From Caryophanales bacterium UBA782 (GTDB taxonomy: Bacteria > Bacillota_I > Bacilli_A > RFN20 > CAG-826), in NCBI GenBank assembly GCA_002296455.1, contig DBJG01000041.1, positions 1 to 27,455 on the forward strand: a stretch of DNA of 27,455 bases, given 5' to 3'. Under the pieces are notes generated by a model. It was given only the letters and a program-made list of their open reading frames with translations, was not told the origin of the DNA and made no database searches. The position numbers and the translations under genes are program-made. Every line of letters begins with the position of its first letter. Position 1 is the first letter of the stretch. This document shows, one piece after another, positions 19,330 to 27,385 of the stretch.

Positions 19330-20739
19330 TTATTTCTTTCCTGTAATGTATTCGTGAATGGCTTCTGCCGCGGATTTACCAGCGCCCATCGCAAGGATGA
19401 CGGTCGCTGCGCCTGTGACGGCATCGCCGCCTGCATAAACGCCTTCTTTGGTCGTTTCTCCGCTTTCGCCCTTGGTGATGATGCAACCATGTGGGTTGGT
19501 CTCTAATCCAGCGGTGGTGTTTTTGATGAGTGGGTTTGGCGAAGTTCCGATCGCTTCGATAACAACGTCGACATCGAGGGTAAATTCGCTGCCTTTGATG
19601 GCAACTGGCCTCCTACGGCCACTTGCATCAGGCTCACCGAGCTCCATTTTCACGCAGCGGATACCTTTAACCATGAGATTATCATCGCCAAGGATTTCAA
19701 CAGGGTTATTGAGAAGACGGAAGTCGATTCCCTCTTCCATCGCGTGTTCGACTTCCTCCTTACGGGCGGGAAGTTCTTCAAGACTGCGGCGATAGATGAT
19801 ATAAACTTTCTCCGCGCCAAGCCTCATTGCACAGCGGCAAGCGTCCATCGCGACGTTTCCTCCGCCGACAACGGCGACGGCTTTTCCGTGCATAATCGGG
19901 GTCTCGCTATCGTCGAGATAGGCTTTCATGAGGTTGATGCGGGTTAAGAATTCGTTCGCGCTATAAACGCCTTTGAGGTTCTCTCCTGGGATCCCCATAA
20001 AGCGGGGGAGCCCTGCGCCACTTCCGATGAAGACGGCCTCATATCCATCCTCTTTCATGAGTTCATCGATGGAGAAGGTTTTTCCGATGACGACATCGGT
20101 GCGGATTTCCACGCCCATCTTCTTCAAGTTCTCAACTTCGTTTTGAACAATGGATTTAGGGAGACGGAATTCAGGGATGCCGTAGGAAAGAACGCCACCC
20201 GCGAGGTGAAGCGCCTCGAAAACGGTGACTTCATATCCGAGCTTGGCTAAATCCCCTGCGCAGGTAAGCCCCGAAGGACCACTTCCGACAACGGCGACTT
20301 TATGGCCGTTATGAGCAGGTTTCTTGAATTCGACGAGGTGATTCTCTCTTGCATAATCGGCAACGAATCTCTCTAAGCGGCCAATCGCGACTGGATCACA
20401 TTTGATTTTTGGGTTCGCGGAACGGATGCAATATTTCTCACATTGGGATTCTTGCGGACAAACACGCCCACAGATGCTCGAAAGAGAAGAAGCCTCCAAT
20501 AAGACGTCATTTGCGCCTTTTAAGTCATTCTCGCGGATTTTCGCGATAAATGCAGGAATATTAATGTGAACAGGGCAGCCACTCACGCAGTGGGGGACTT
20601 TGCAGTTTAAGCAGCGATTCGCTTCATCTAAAGCGAGCTCCATGGTGTAGCCAGTGGCGACTTCTTTGAAATTGTGAGCACGCACGCTCGGCTCTTGGCT
20701 TGGCATCGCGTTTTTTATTTTACTTGGATTGAAGGCCAT
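19330..20739 (-). CDS. nfnB: NfnB-type NADP-dependent flavoprotein (large subunit), often annotated glutamate synthase small subunit
   Basis: 469 residues from ATG 20739 (GGAGG 8 nt upstream; the frame is open further up, but that part belongs to nfnA). The N-terminal iron-sulfur domain has eight cysteines for two [4Fe-4S] clusters: 43, 46, 51, 55 and 90, 94, 100, 104. Then come an FAD site VVGSGPSGLTCAGDLA, an NADPH site VVGGGNVAMDACR and the C-terminal FAD motif GVYAGGDAVTGAATV. Alone this matches GltD/GltA-type proteins, but the adjacent nfnA partner 1 nt away and the absence of a large glutamate synthase subunit here favour NfnB, which bifurcates electrons between NAD and ferredoxin. Last gene before the terminator. 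Confidence 0.88.
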   Translation of the reverse strand: MAFNPSKIKNAMPSQEPSVRAHNFKEVATGYTMELALDEANRCLNCKVPHCVSGCPVHINIPAFIAKIRENDLKGANDVLLEASSLSSICGRVCPQESQCEKYCIRSANPKIKCDPVAIGRLERFVADYARENHLVEFKKPAHNGHKVAVVGSGPSGLTCAGDLAKLGYEVTVFEALHLAGGVLSYGIPEFRLPKSIVQNEVENLKKMGVEIRTDVVIGKTFSIDELMKEDGYEAVFIGSGAGLPRFMGIPGENLKGVYSANEFLTRINLMKAYLDDSETPIMHGKAVAVVGGGNVAMDACRCAMRLGAEKVYIIYRRSLEELPARKEEVEHAMEEGIDFRLLNNPVEILGDDNLMVKGIRCVKMELGEPDASGRRRPVAIKGSEFTLDVDVVIEAIGTSPNPLIKNTTAGLETNPHGCIITKGESGETTKEGVYAGGDAVTGAATVILAMGAGKSAAEAIHEYITGKK

Positions 20740-20740
20740 T

Positions 20741-21586
20741 TTATTTTTCCTCCGCTTTCTTGAAGAGATTGCATGTTTCTTCGTATTTATGCTTTTCCCA
20801 ATCACGATAGATGCAATTGCGTTTATTCGCCTCGTCAAAATCCACGAGATGCCCATCGAAATCTGGGCCATCAACGCAAGCGAATTTCATTTCGCCGCCG
20901 ACGGATAAGCGGCAGCCGCCGCACATGCCAGTGCCATCAATCATAATTGGATTCATGGAAACAACGGTCTTGATGTTGTATTTCTTAGTGAGAAGGCAGA
21001 CGAATTTCATCATGACGATTGGACCAATCGCGATGACTTCATCATATTCGTTGCCTTCTTTGATTAAGGCTTCTAAGGCATTGGTGACAAGCCCTTTTTC
21101 GCCATACGAGCCATCATCCGTCATGATTTTGAGGATGTCGCTGCAGGCTTTGAATTCGTCTTCGAGGATGACAAGGTCTTTGTTGCGGAAACCGACGATA
21201 GAATGGACGACTGCGCCCATTTCGTGAAGCTTTTCAGCGATTGGCATTGCGATTGCGCTCCCGGCTCCACCCCCAATAATGCAGACTTTCTTTAAACCAT
21301 CAAGCTCGCTAGGACGGCCGAGTGGGCCAACGAAATCCTCAAGGTAGTCGCCCGCTTCTTTGTGATTAAGCTCTTCTGTTGTAGCACCAACCACTTGGAA
21401 AATGATTTTGACGGTGCCTTCATTGACGTTCTCTCCAGCGATGGTTAGCGGGATACGCTCACCTTTATCACTTACGCGGAGAATGATGAATTCGCCAGGT
21501 TTTGCTTTTCTAGCGATGTCTGGTGCGTAGATTTCCATCTGCGTTACCGTCGGATTCAAAACTTTTTTGGAAACGATTTTGAACAT
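20741..21586 (-). CDS. nfnA: NfnA-type FAD/NAD-binding subunit
   Basis: 281 residues from ATG 21586, preceded by AGGAGG 4 nt upstream; the longer open frame overlaps nadK and is not used. A ferredoxin-reductase-like fold: FAD-binding ERIPLTIAGE (43-52), NAD-binding CIIGGGAGSAIAMPIA, and a C-terminal [2Fe-2S] site with Cys222, Cys225 and Cys237 (MCGGCRLSVGGEMKFACVDG) plus a likely Asp ligand in MIDGTG. These features match the small subunit of NfnAB (NADH-dependent reduced ferredoxin:NADP oxidoreductase) and the related PyrK-like proteins. No dihydroorotate dehydrogenase is nearby, which argues against a PyrK role. It ends 1 nt before nfnB starts. Confidence 0.88.
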   Translation of the reverse strand: MFKIVSKKVLNPTVTQMEIYAPDIARKAKPGEFIILRVSDKGERIPLTIAGENVNEGTVKIIFQVVGATTEELNHKEAGDYLEDFVGPLGRPSELDGLKKVCIIGGGAGSAIAMPIAEKLHEMGAVVHSIVGFRNKDLVILEDEFKACSDILKIMTDDGSYGEKGLVTNALEALIKEGNEYDEVIAIGPIVMMKFVCLLTKKYNIKTVVSMNPIMIDGTGMCGGCRLSVGGEMKFACVDGPDFDGHLVDFDEANKRNCIYRDWEKHKYEETCNLFKKAEEK

Positions 21587-21600
21587 GGTTCCTCCTAAAT

Positions 21601-22377
21601 TCATAAATCTATTGTCTTGTGGATACGTTCCACAAAATAATCCTTTTCTTTCAAATAACAATGAAGTTTCTTACTCGACAAGCGGATATCGAAGCGGTGT
21701 AGTTTTTCCTCGGAAAGTTGGAACCCGTCCGCGAACAAATAACCGCCGCGGAGCGATTCGCTTTCAAAAGAAATCGTTCTTTCTTTCGCGATGATCATGG
21801 GATTTCCGATCGTTTTATGGGCTTTCGAATGGATGCCTGCGACTTCTGTAAGTTCCATTAAATGGAGCGAAGGATCAATGATCGCTCCATTGAGGCTGCG
21901 ATTGTAAGCCATCGAGCCAGTAGAAGTGGTGATGATCATTCCAGCCCCAAAGAAATGCTCGAGATAACGTTTATCGAGAGAGACATCGTAATCGATATTT
22001 TGGCTGAGACCGGTGATGCTAAATTCATTCCACGCATACCAAGTGCGTCCATTGGACTCCGCTTCTAAAGTGTCGAGTTCGCCAAGTAGGTTTGTTTCGT
22101 CAAACACAATATGTGGAATGTCTTTGACGTCTTTCTCCCCAAAATCGTTATAGTAGCCAATTGTTCCAGCGTTAAAGCAAAGGAACTGGGCGGCAGGATT
22201 CTTTGGGAAAATGACGTGGGCCGCTTTTAAAAACGTACCATCGCCACCGACGACAATTACCAAATCCGGACACTCTTCAAAAACGACAAAACGTCCATCG
22301 CTTTGGAGTGTTTTTCGAATCTCCAAAACGATCGGGGAATTCTCTAATCCGTTTTTCGTGAATAAGCAGTACTTCAT
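21601..22377 (-). CDS. nadK: NAD kinase
   Basis: Phosphorylates NAD to NADP. 258 residues from ATG 22377. The GGDGTFLKA motif is at 44-52 with catalytic Asp46. The second conserved region reads NAGTIGYYNDFG, then NEFSITG, then the glycine-rich TTSTGSMAYNRSLNG. No clear Shine-Dalgarno precedes the ATG, and a hairpin (22389-22413) occupies the leader, so translation may be weak or coupled. The upstream extension of the frame into the dehydrogenase gene looks unlike NadK. nfnA begins 14 nt downstream, placing NADP synthesis and NADP reduction in one transcript. Confidence 0.93.
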   Translation of the reverse strand: MKYCLFTKNGLENSPIVLEIRKTLQSDGRFVVFEECPDLVIVVGGDGTFLKAAHVIFPKNPAAQFLCFNAGTIGYYNDFGEKDVKDIPHIVFDETNLLGELDTLEAESNGRTWYAWNEFSITGLSQNIDYDVSLDKRYLEHFFGAGMIITTSTGSMAYNRSLNGAIIDPSLHLMELTEVAGIHSKAHKTIGNPMIIAKERTISFESESLRGGYLFADGFQLSEEKLHRFDIRLSSKKLHCYLKEKDYFVERIHKTIDL

Positions 22378-22388
22378 GATAACAAATG

Positions 22389-22413
22389 GGCAAAGAGTTG
22401 AAACCTTGCCCAA
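22389..22413 (-). terminator. Hairpin between the dehydrogenase gene and nadK
   Basis: Read leftward, GGGCAAG (around 22407-22413) pairs with CTTTGCCC (around 22389-22395) with a small bulge, followed by ATTTGTTAT. The T-tail is weak. It may be a partial terminator that lowers nadK expression, or a structure hiding the nadK start. Confidence 0.35.
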
Positions 22414-22426
22414 AAGCAGCGTGTTA

Positions 22427-23365
22427 TTAATTTTTGTATTTGTAGAAACCTTCACCAGCGGCCACGCCTAATTTGCCTGCGTCGATATAGCTCTTGAGCA
22501 TATCGCGTTGAAGCTTGAAATGGAATGGTGCGAGGAAGCTAGGAATCTTGCAATACGCGTTGACGATTTCGTAGGCTGTCTTTAGTCCGACAACGTCAAG
22601 GATTTGGAATGGCCCTTTTGGTGCACCAGTGCCTTTGACCCATGCGGTGTCAATTGCTTCTGGCTCACTGATTTTGAGGACATAAAGATCCATCGCAGAG
22701 AAGAGGAAAGGAATCAACATGGAGTTGAGAAGATATCCTGCTTTTTCTTTGCGAACAGGAAGTGGAATCATCCTGATTTCTTTCGCGAACTGGAGCGTTT
22801 CGTCGAAATACTTCATGTTCGTTTGCTTTTGCGCCATGACTTCAGCGATGTTGTTGAGCCAGATTTCGTTTGCAAAGTGCATCGCAAGATAACGGTCTGG
22901 ACGACCAGTGGCTTTTGCGAAAGTGCTTGGAAGCATGGAAGAGCTATTGGTGAGCAAAACGGTCTTTGGAGCGAGTAGTGGGGCAGCCTTCTTGTAGAAT
23001 GCGAGCTTAGCTTCTTTGTTCTCAGTCATGGATTCAATGACGACATCCGCGTCTAAGAACGCCTTTTTCATGTCGAGCTCAAGCTTTAACCCAGCGTAAG
23101 CGGCTTCGACATTTTTCTTGCATTCTTCCGCGTCGAAATGATCGGGATCAGCGATGCCCATGCACCATTTTTCTTTGGTGGTGGCCATTCTTTCTATCGC
23201 TTCGAGATAATCTTTTTTAATCATCTCGATCTTTGGTTTGGTGCGACCGATTGAGGACTCGCTGCGAAGCCAAATGGTCACGTCAAAACCACAATACGCG
23301 GCTTGGAACGCGATTTGCGTGCCGAGGACTCCACCTCCAGCAACAACGACTTTTTTGAAACTCAT
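22427..23365 (-). CDS. 3-hydroxyacyl-CoA dehydrogenase-like protein
   Basis: 312 residues from ATG 23365 (AAGGAG upstream). NAD-binding GGGVLG (10-15), Glu111 of the charge relay (VVIESMTENKE), Ser141-143, His163 and Asn214 match the catalytic set of 3-hydroxyacyl-CoA dehydrogenases. The normally conserved HFFNP around the histidine reads HFANE, and the C-terminal domain ends GVAAGEGFYKYKN, the usual family close. This fits a divergent subgroup seen in Bacilli, whose substrate is not firmly known. No thiolase, crotonase or acyl-CoA dehydrogenase is in the window, so a full beta-oxidation or butyrate pathway cannot be claimed. First gene of the leftward redox block. Confidence 0.85.
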   Translation of the reverse strand: MSFKKVVVAGGGVLGTQIAFQAAYCGFDVTIWLRSESSIGRTKPKIEMIKKDYLEAIERMATTKEKWCMGIADPDHFDAEECKKNVEAAYAGLKLELDMKKAFLDADVVIESMTENKEAKLAFYKKAAPLLAPKTVLLTNSSSMLPSTFAKATGRPDRYLAMHFANEIWLNNIAEVMAQKQTNMKYFDETLQFAKEIRMIPLPVRKEKAGYLLNSMLIPFLFSAMDLYVLKISEPEAIDTAWVKGTGAPKGPFQILDVVGLKTAYEIVNAYCKIPSFLAPFHFKLQRDMLKSYIDAGKLGVAAGEGFYKYKN

Positions 23366-23400
23366 TTCAGGTTTCTCCTTTATGTAAATCAATCGTAAAA

Positions 23401-23429
23401 ATTATATACACTTTTGAAGTGCACAAGAA
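23401..23429 (-). promoter_or_regulatory. Candidate promoter with inverted repeat, dehydrogenase gene
   Basis: A perfect TATAAT on the minus strand (23406-23401). The spacer upstream contains an inverted repeat, CACTT-TTG-AAGTG (23409-23421), placed where a repressor would block the promoter. The -35 (TTCTTG at 23429-23424, 17 nt spacer) is poor. Confidence 0.5.
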
Positions 23430-23465
23430 ATGAAAAGTTCTTGTATTTATCGTGTCTTTTCAAAG

Positions 23466-23499
23466 AAAATAGGTAAATCGGTAAGATTGTACCTATTTT
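23466..23499 (-). terminator. Terminator of the copper operon
   Basis: AAAATAGGTA-AATC (23466-23479) pairs with GATT-G-TACCTATTTT (23485-23499), a 14-pair stem with one bulged G and a 5 nt loop. It ends in TATTTTCTTTG leftward and in a TTTTTCC run rightward, so it could work in both directions. It lies 51 nt after the copA stop. Confidence 0.75.
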
Positions 23500-23549
23500 T
23501 CCTTCCTTTTGTTTCCTTTCTTCGACAAAAAGGAGAAGACTGGTGAATT

Positions 23550-23759
23550 TTATTTGTCTTCGCTCGCTTTGTAGCCGGCTTGATTCACGGCTTGAATTAA
23601 TGAAGCGGCTGGGATTTCTTTTGCTGTCGTAACGCTTGCGCTCTTTGTCGCTAAAGAGACTTTTGCCTCTTTGACGCCATCGACGTGTTCCAACGCTTCT
23701 TTTACGTGATTCACGCAATGTTCACACATCATTCCTTCGACACGGATTTGAATTGTCAT
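23550..23759 (-). CDS. copZ: Possible free CopZ copper chaperone from an internal start
   Basis: Same frame as copA, from ATG 23759, giving 69 residues: a normal CopZ length and a complete ferredoxin-like HMA domain with GMMCEHC near the N-terminus. AAAGGAGG lies 8 nt upstream, better than the site before copA itself. Either a former separate copZ has fused to copA while keeping its start signal, or both products are made. CopZ would carry Cu(I) to CopA and to CsoR. Seen: the signal. Inferred: its use. Confidence 0.5.
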   Translation of the reverse strand: MTIQIRVEGMMCEHCVNHVKEALEHVDGVKEAKVSLATKSASVTTAKEIPAASLIQAVNQAGYKASEDK

Positions 23760-26135
23760 TTCTTTATCCTCCTTTGGATTGAGATTAGGTTTCACAAAAT
23801 GAGGGGGGAGCGACTTTCTTAAGCCGCATTTTCTCGTCTCTTTATAGGGATGAAATAAATTGAGCCGCAACGCATTTAAAACGACGGTGACACTAGAAAG
23901 GCTCATTGCCGCAGCTCCCATCCAAGGACTTAGTTTTGCTAGTCCTAGTATAGAGAATGCCCCGGCGGCAATTGGAATCATCATTAGGTTATAGAAGAAA
24001 GCCCAGAATAGGTTTTCTTTGATGTTACGGTAAGTGGCTTTGGAAATGCGGATAGCGGCGGCAGCGTCCAATAAACTCGATTTCATGAGCACGAGGTTGC
24101 TGGAATCAATTGCGATGTCGCTTCCTGCTCCGATTGCGATACCAACGTCTGCCTCACTGAGCGCGACGGCGTCATTGATACCATCGCCAACCATTGCTAC
24201 TTTTCCATATTGCTTGAGCTCTTTGATTACGTTTTGCTTATCAATTGGTAGGCAATTCGCGATAACGACCTCAATTCCCGCCTCTTTGGCAATTGCTTGA
24301 GCCGTTTTTTCATTATCGCCTGTGAGCATGATGGGGGTAATTCCAAGATGAAGGAATTGCTGAATCGCTTTCGAGGAACTCTCTTTGATGGGATCCGAAA
24401 CCGCAATGATTCCGATGAGGTGGTTATTTTTTGCGAAGAATAGTGGTGTTTTCCCTTCACTTGCTAAAGAAGATGCTTTCATTTGTTCGTCTTCACTAAG
24501 AATTCTGTTCTTCAAAAAAAAGGAGAGAGAACCTGCAAGGTATTCGTCTTTACCAATGCTTGCTTTGACGCCATTTCCGACTAGATTTTCAAAAGAATCG
24601 ACATGAGTGGTGCTCAATCCCCTTGCTTTGGTTTCGTTCATGATGGCTTTTGCTAAAGGGTGCGATGAATTCGCTTCGATAGAGGAAGCAATCATCAAGA
24701 ATTCGTTTTCGCCTATTTCACTTGTTATAAGAATATCCGTCACTTTTGGTTTTCCTTCCGTAATGGTTCCTGTTTTGTCTAAGACGACGAAATCGATTTT
24801 TCCTGTATTTTCGAGTGTGCTTGCGTTCTTAAACAAAATGCCGTTTCTTGCCCCAAGCCCATTCCCAACCATAATGGCAACAGGCGTGGCTAACCCTAAG
24901 GCGCAGGGGCATGAGATGACAAGGATTGATATCGCTCTTTCTAAGGAATAGGAAAGCAGAGTGGTATCTCCTAATTGCTGAACAAAATCATTTCCGAGGC
25001 ACATCCAGAAGAGGAACGTAAGTAGAGAAATGCAAAGGACAATCGGGACGAAAATGCCAGCGACTCTGTCAGCGATTTTGGAGATTCGCGTCTTTGTTCC
25101 ACTCGCGTTTTCCACCATTTTGACGATTTGATTCAAAGATGTTTCTTCGCCAACTCGCGTCGCTTTGCAAATCAGCGCTCCGTTTTGATTGATGGTGGCG
25201 GTATTGACGCTTTCGCCTGCTTTCTTATCTACGGGTAAGGATTCTCCCGTCAACGGGGATTCGTCGACCGCGCTTTCCCCCTCAATGACAATCCCGTCTA
25301 CCGGAATGGATTCGCCGGGTTTTACGGAGAAAATATCGCCTTCTTTTAGCGAACTTGCTAAAACGGTTTGTTCTTTTCCGTCTTTAAGAAGATGCGCTTC
25401 TTTTGGGGCAAGATCGAGTAATCCTTTTAATGCGTTCGTTGTTTTGCCTTTGCTATATGATTCAAGCGTTTTTCCAATGGTGATAAGTGCAGGCACCATG
25501 CCGCTTGTTTCAAAAGAGAGGTTCATACTGTCTTTCATGAGCATGTTCATATCCATGTTAAGCGCGTCTCCCCCCATGACAAAGAGAATTGCGACGCTAT
25601 AAATCCAGGAGATCCCCGCCCCAAGCATAACAAGGGTATCCATGTTTGGAGAACGATGAAGCACGCTTTTTGTGCCGGAAACAAAGAAGCGATAATTAAT
25701 GAGCATGATGAAAAGAGATAGGAGCATTTCCGTCAAGCCGACATAGAAGGGGTTTTCGCCAAATGCACCCAATGGCCAATGAAGCATGTAGCCCATGCCG
25801 ATATAGAAAAGAGGGACTAGCAAAACAAGAGAAACGATAAGCGATTTGAATAATTTTGGGGTCTCATGATCGGCAAAACGGTCATCTTCTTTTTGGTGCG
25901 ATTGTCTTTTTTCTTCTTGATGGAGAGAGGCCTCATATCCTGCTTCAACGACAGATTTCATGATTAAGGCAGGGTTTGCCGGTTCTTCGTAAGAGACGAG
26001 CATTGAGTTCGTTAATAGATTCACGCTGACGTCCTTTACGCCTTTTACGTTTCGTACCGCTTTTTCGACGTGACTTGCGCAAGCGGCGCAACTCATACCG
26101 AAAACGCCATATTTCTCATCAACGATTTTTGCCAT
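23550..26135 (-). CDS. copA: Copper-exporting P1B-type ATPase with C-terminal chaperone domain
   Basis: 861 residues. Exports Cu(I) from the cytoplasm. N-terminal metal-binding domain with GMSCAAC (Cys16, Cys19), a His-rich linker (71-92), membrane helices from about 96, actuator TGES (297-300), transport motif CPC (Cys409, Cys411), phosphorylated Asp453 in DKTGT, nucleotide-binding SHP (491-493) and GDGIND. Between two early helices, residues 194-213 hold six methionines, likely on the outer face. The ATPase core ends at [12 protein letters not shown]; a roughly 30-residue linker leads to a second metal-binding domain from Met793 with GMMCEHC (Cys804, Cys807). A ribosome binding site inside the linker may also give that domain separately. 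It starts 2 nt after csoR. Confidence 0.96.
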   Translation of the reverse strand: MAKIVDEKYGVFGMSCAACASHVEKAVRNVKGVKDVSVNLLTNSMLVSYEEPANPALIMKSVVEAGYEASLHQEEKRQSHQKEDDRFADHETPKLFKSLIVSLVLLVPLFYIGMGYMLHWPLGAFGENPFYVGLTEMLLSLFIMLINYRFFVSGTKSVLHRSPNMDTLVMLGAGISWIYSVAILFVMGGDALNMDMNMLMKDSMNLSFETSGMVPALITIGKTLESYSKGKTTNALKGLLDLAPKEAHLLKDGKEQTVLASSLKEGDIFSVKPGESIPVDGIVIEGESAVDESPLTGESLPVDKKAGESVNTATINQNGALICKATRVGEETSLNQIVKMVENASGTKTRISKIADRVAGIFVPIVLCISLLTFLFWMCLGNDFVQQLGDTTLLSYSLERAISILVISCPCALGLATPVAIMVGNGLGARNGILFKNASTLENTGKIDFVVLDKTGTITEGKPKVTDILITSEIGENEFLMIASSIEANSSHPLAKAIMNETKARGLSTTHVDSFENLVGNGVKASIGKDEYLAGSLSFFLKNRILSEDEQMKASSLASEGKTPLFFAKNNHLIGIIAVSDPIKESSSKAIQQFLHLGITPIMLTGDNEKTAQAIAKEAGIEVVIANCLPIDKQNVIKELKQYGKVAMVGDGINDAVALSEADVGIAIGAGSDIAIDSSNLVLMKSSLLDAAAAIRISKATYRNIKENLFWAFFYNLMMIPIAAGAFSILGLAKLSPWMGAAAMSLSSVTVVLNALRLNLFHPYKETRKCGLRKSLPPHFVKPNLNPKEDKEMTIQIRVEGMMCEHCVNHVKEALEHVDGVKEAKVSLATKSASVTTAKEIPAASLIQAVNQAGYKASEDK
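23768..23775 (-). promoter_or_regulatory. Strong internal ribosome binding site within copA
   Basis: AAAGGAGG on the minus strand, 8 nt before ATG 23759, lying within codons for Pro-Lys-Glu-Asp in the copA linker. Full match to the Shine-Dalgarno consensus at ideal spacing. Confidence 0.6.
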
Positions 26136-26137
26136 AA

Positions 26138-26431
26138 TTATCTAAGCCTTTTGACAATTTCTAGTAATTCGTCCATCGCTTTGTCTTCTCCACTTAGGAC
26201 CTTGTCTTTGATACAGGTATTCATATGCGTTTGTAAAATAAGATACGCAAGTGAACGTAAAGCGCTATTCGCGGCGGCGACTTGATTTAAAATCTCCCCG
26301 CAATAACGATTTTCATCGAGCATTTTAGCAATGCCATTCATTTGGCCGATGATACGATTGATCCTCTTTTTGAGATTATCCAATTCTTGTGGATCTCTTT
26401 CCACGTTCCTTTTTTGGCAGCATTCTGTCAT
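26138..26431 (-). CDS. csoR: Copper-sensing repressor CsoR
   Basis: 97-residue all-helical repressor of the CsoR/RcnR family. The Cu(I) ligands of CsoR are present at the right spacing: Cys44 (NRYCGEIL), His69 and Cys73 (THMNTC), equivalent to the Cys36/His61/Cys65 pattern of the mycobacterial protein. The N-terminus has two further cysteines (4, 5). The helix 1 segment [16 protein letters not shown] matches the DNA-contact region. GAGG precedes the ATG at 26431. It leads the operon csoR-copA; without copper it should bind the operator just upstream, and copper should release it. Confidence 0.93.
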   Translation of the reverse strand: MTECCQKRNVERDPQELDNLKKRINRIIGQMNGIAKMLDENRYCGEILNQVAAANSALRSLAYLILQTHMNTCIKDKVLSGEDKAMDELLEIVKRLR

Positions 26432-26457
26432 ACATATTGCCTCGCTTTTTAAAAAAT

Positions 26458-26474
26458 ATACCCAGTGGGGGTAT
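26458..26474 (-). promoter_or_regulatory. CsoR operator and csoR-copA promoter
   Basis: ATACCC-AGTGG-GGGTAT (26458-26474) matches the known CsoR operator type, TACCC and GGGTA flanking a G/C-rich centre. Read leftward it is preceded by TTGCTT and followed by TATATT/TATTTT, so it lies between or over the -35 and -10 elements. It is 27 nt from the csoR start. The divergent phosphatase promoter is close enough to be affected. Confidence 0.8.
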
Positions 26475-26490
26475 TAAGCAAGCAAGATGC

Positions 26491-26519
26491 TTTATTGATT
26501 TCAGTGAAATCGATACAAT
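26491..26519 (+). promoter_or_regulatory. Phosphatase promoter containing a 15-bp palindrome
   Basis: TTTATT (26491-26496), 17 nt spacer, TACAAT (26514-26519). The spacer holds a perfect palindrome, GATTTCA-G-TGAAATC (26497-26511), a likely operator. The -10 ends 7 nt before the ATG at 26527, so the message should begin at or next to the start codon. Confidence 0.5.
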
Positions 26520-26526
26520 ATCAACC

Positions 26527-27354
26527 ATGAAAAGTGAAAGATTACCATTCGAAGGATTGATGAACTGCCGTGATTTAGGGGGATTTACGGGGGAAGATGG
26601 CAAAAAGACAGTTTACGGAAAAGTGTTCCGCAGCAATTCTTTGGATGAAATTACGTCTCACGACGCATACGTTCTAGAAAACGAGCTTCACATTCGTTAT
26701 GTTATTGATTTACGTCGCCCAAAAGAGAATGCTCTTTACCCAGATAAAGTGATGAACAAGGTAACTTATTTATGCCTTCCCTTTCAAGAAGACGATTCTT
26801 CGCGCCCTTGTTTTCCACATAAGAAATACGAATTTAACAACAAAGGGTTAGAAGGCAACGCGAACTTTTTGTTTCAACGGGACAAAGATGGCTCAAGCAT
26901 GAAAGTCATGCGAAAATACTATCAAGACTCTTTATATGACAAAGAAGCGCAGAAAAGTATCTTCACTTTCTTTCAATTATTATTGGAACTAAAAGATGGA
27001 GCAGTCCTTTTCCATTGTCACGACGGAAAGGACCGGACTGGTATTCTATCCATGCTCTATTTAGGCATTTTGGGTGTTTCGGATAAAGACATCATTGAGG
27101 ATTATCTTGCGACAAACGATTATGTTCGCGAAAAAAGAGAGAAACGAAAAAAATATTTCGATGAAGTGATTCATCTAGCAAGTGACGACCCCATGTATGA
27201 ATCATTGCTGATTCTAGCCGGAGTTGATCGAAGTTGGATCGAGACGGCGATGAAAGAAATCTATCATTTTGGTGGATATGAACAATATTTAACGGAAAAA
27301 GTCGGTCTCACTAAAGACATGATTTCTACGCTTAGAAGTAAATATTTACAATAA
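26527..27354 (+). CDS. Tyrosine/dual-specificity protein phosphatase, LipA-like
   Basis: 275 residues from ATG 26527. It starts with the family pattern GLMNCRDLGGF (10-20) and KVFRSNSLD (32-40), then YVIDLRRPKE, and the P-loop HCHDGKDRTG with nucleophile Cys164 and Arg170 (CX5R). This is the Y_phosphatase3 group, which includes Listeria LipA and acts on phosphotyrosine or phosphoinositides. No signal peptide is seen, so it is probably cytoplasmic, although some relatives are secreted. The frame continues upstream to 26389, but that part overlaps the copper promoter and csoR. No Shine-Dalgarno; translation is probably leaderless. Confidence 0.9.
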   Translation: MKSERLPFEGLMNCRDLGGFTGEDGKKTVYGKVFRSNSLDEITSHDAYVLENELHIRYVIDLRRPKENALYPDKVMNKVTYLCLPFQEDDSSRPCFPHKKYEFNNKGLEGNANFLFQRDKDGSSMKVMRKYYQDSLYDKEAQKSIFTFFQLLLELKDGAVLFHCHDGKDRTGILSMLYLGILGVSDKDIIEDYLATNDYVREKREKRKKYFDEVIHLASDDPMYESLLILAGVDRSWIETAMKEIYHFGGYEQYLTEKVGLTKDMISTLRSKYLQ

Positions 27355-27385
27355 TTTTCTCTTTTTTCGGTAAACCGAAGGAAAA

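Noticed and set aside
19330..20739. Glutamate synthase small subunit (gltD)
   Set aside because: No large subunit in the window; an NfnA partner is directly adjacent, so NfnB is the better reading.
20740..20874. 45-residue N-terminal extension of NfnB
   Set aside because: Overlaps conserved nfnA codons; the ATG at 20739 has GGAGG at proper spacing and begins the family-typical N-terminus.
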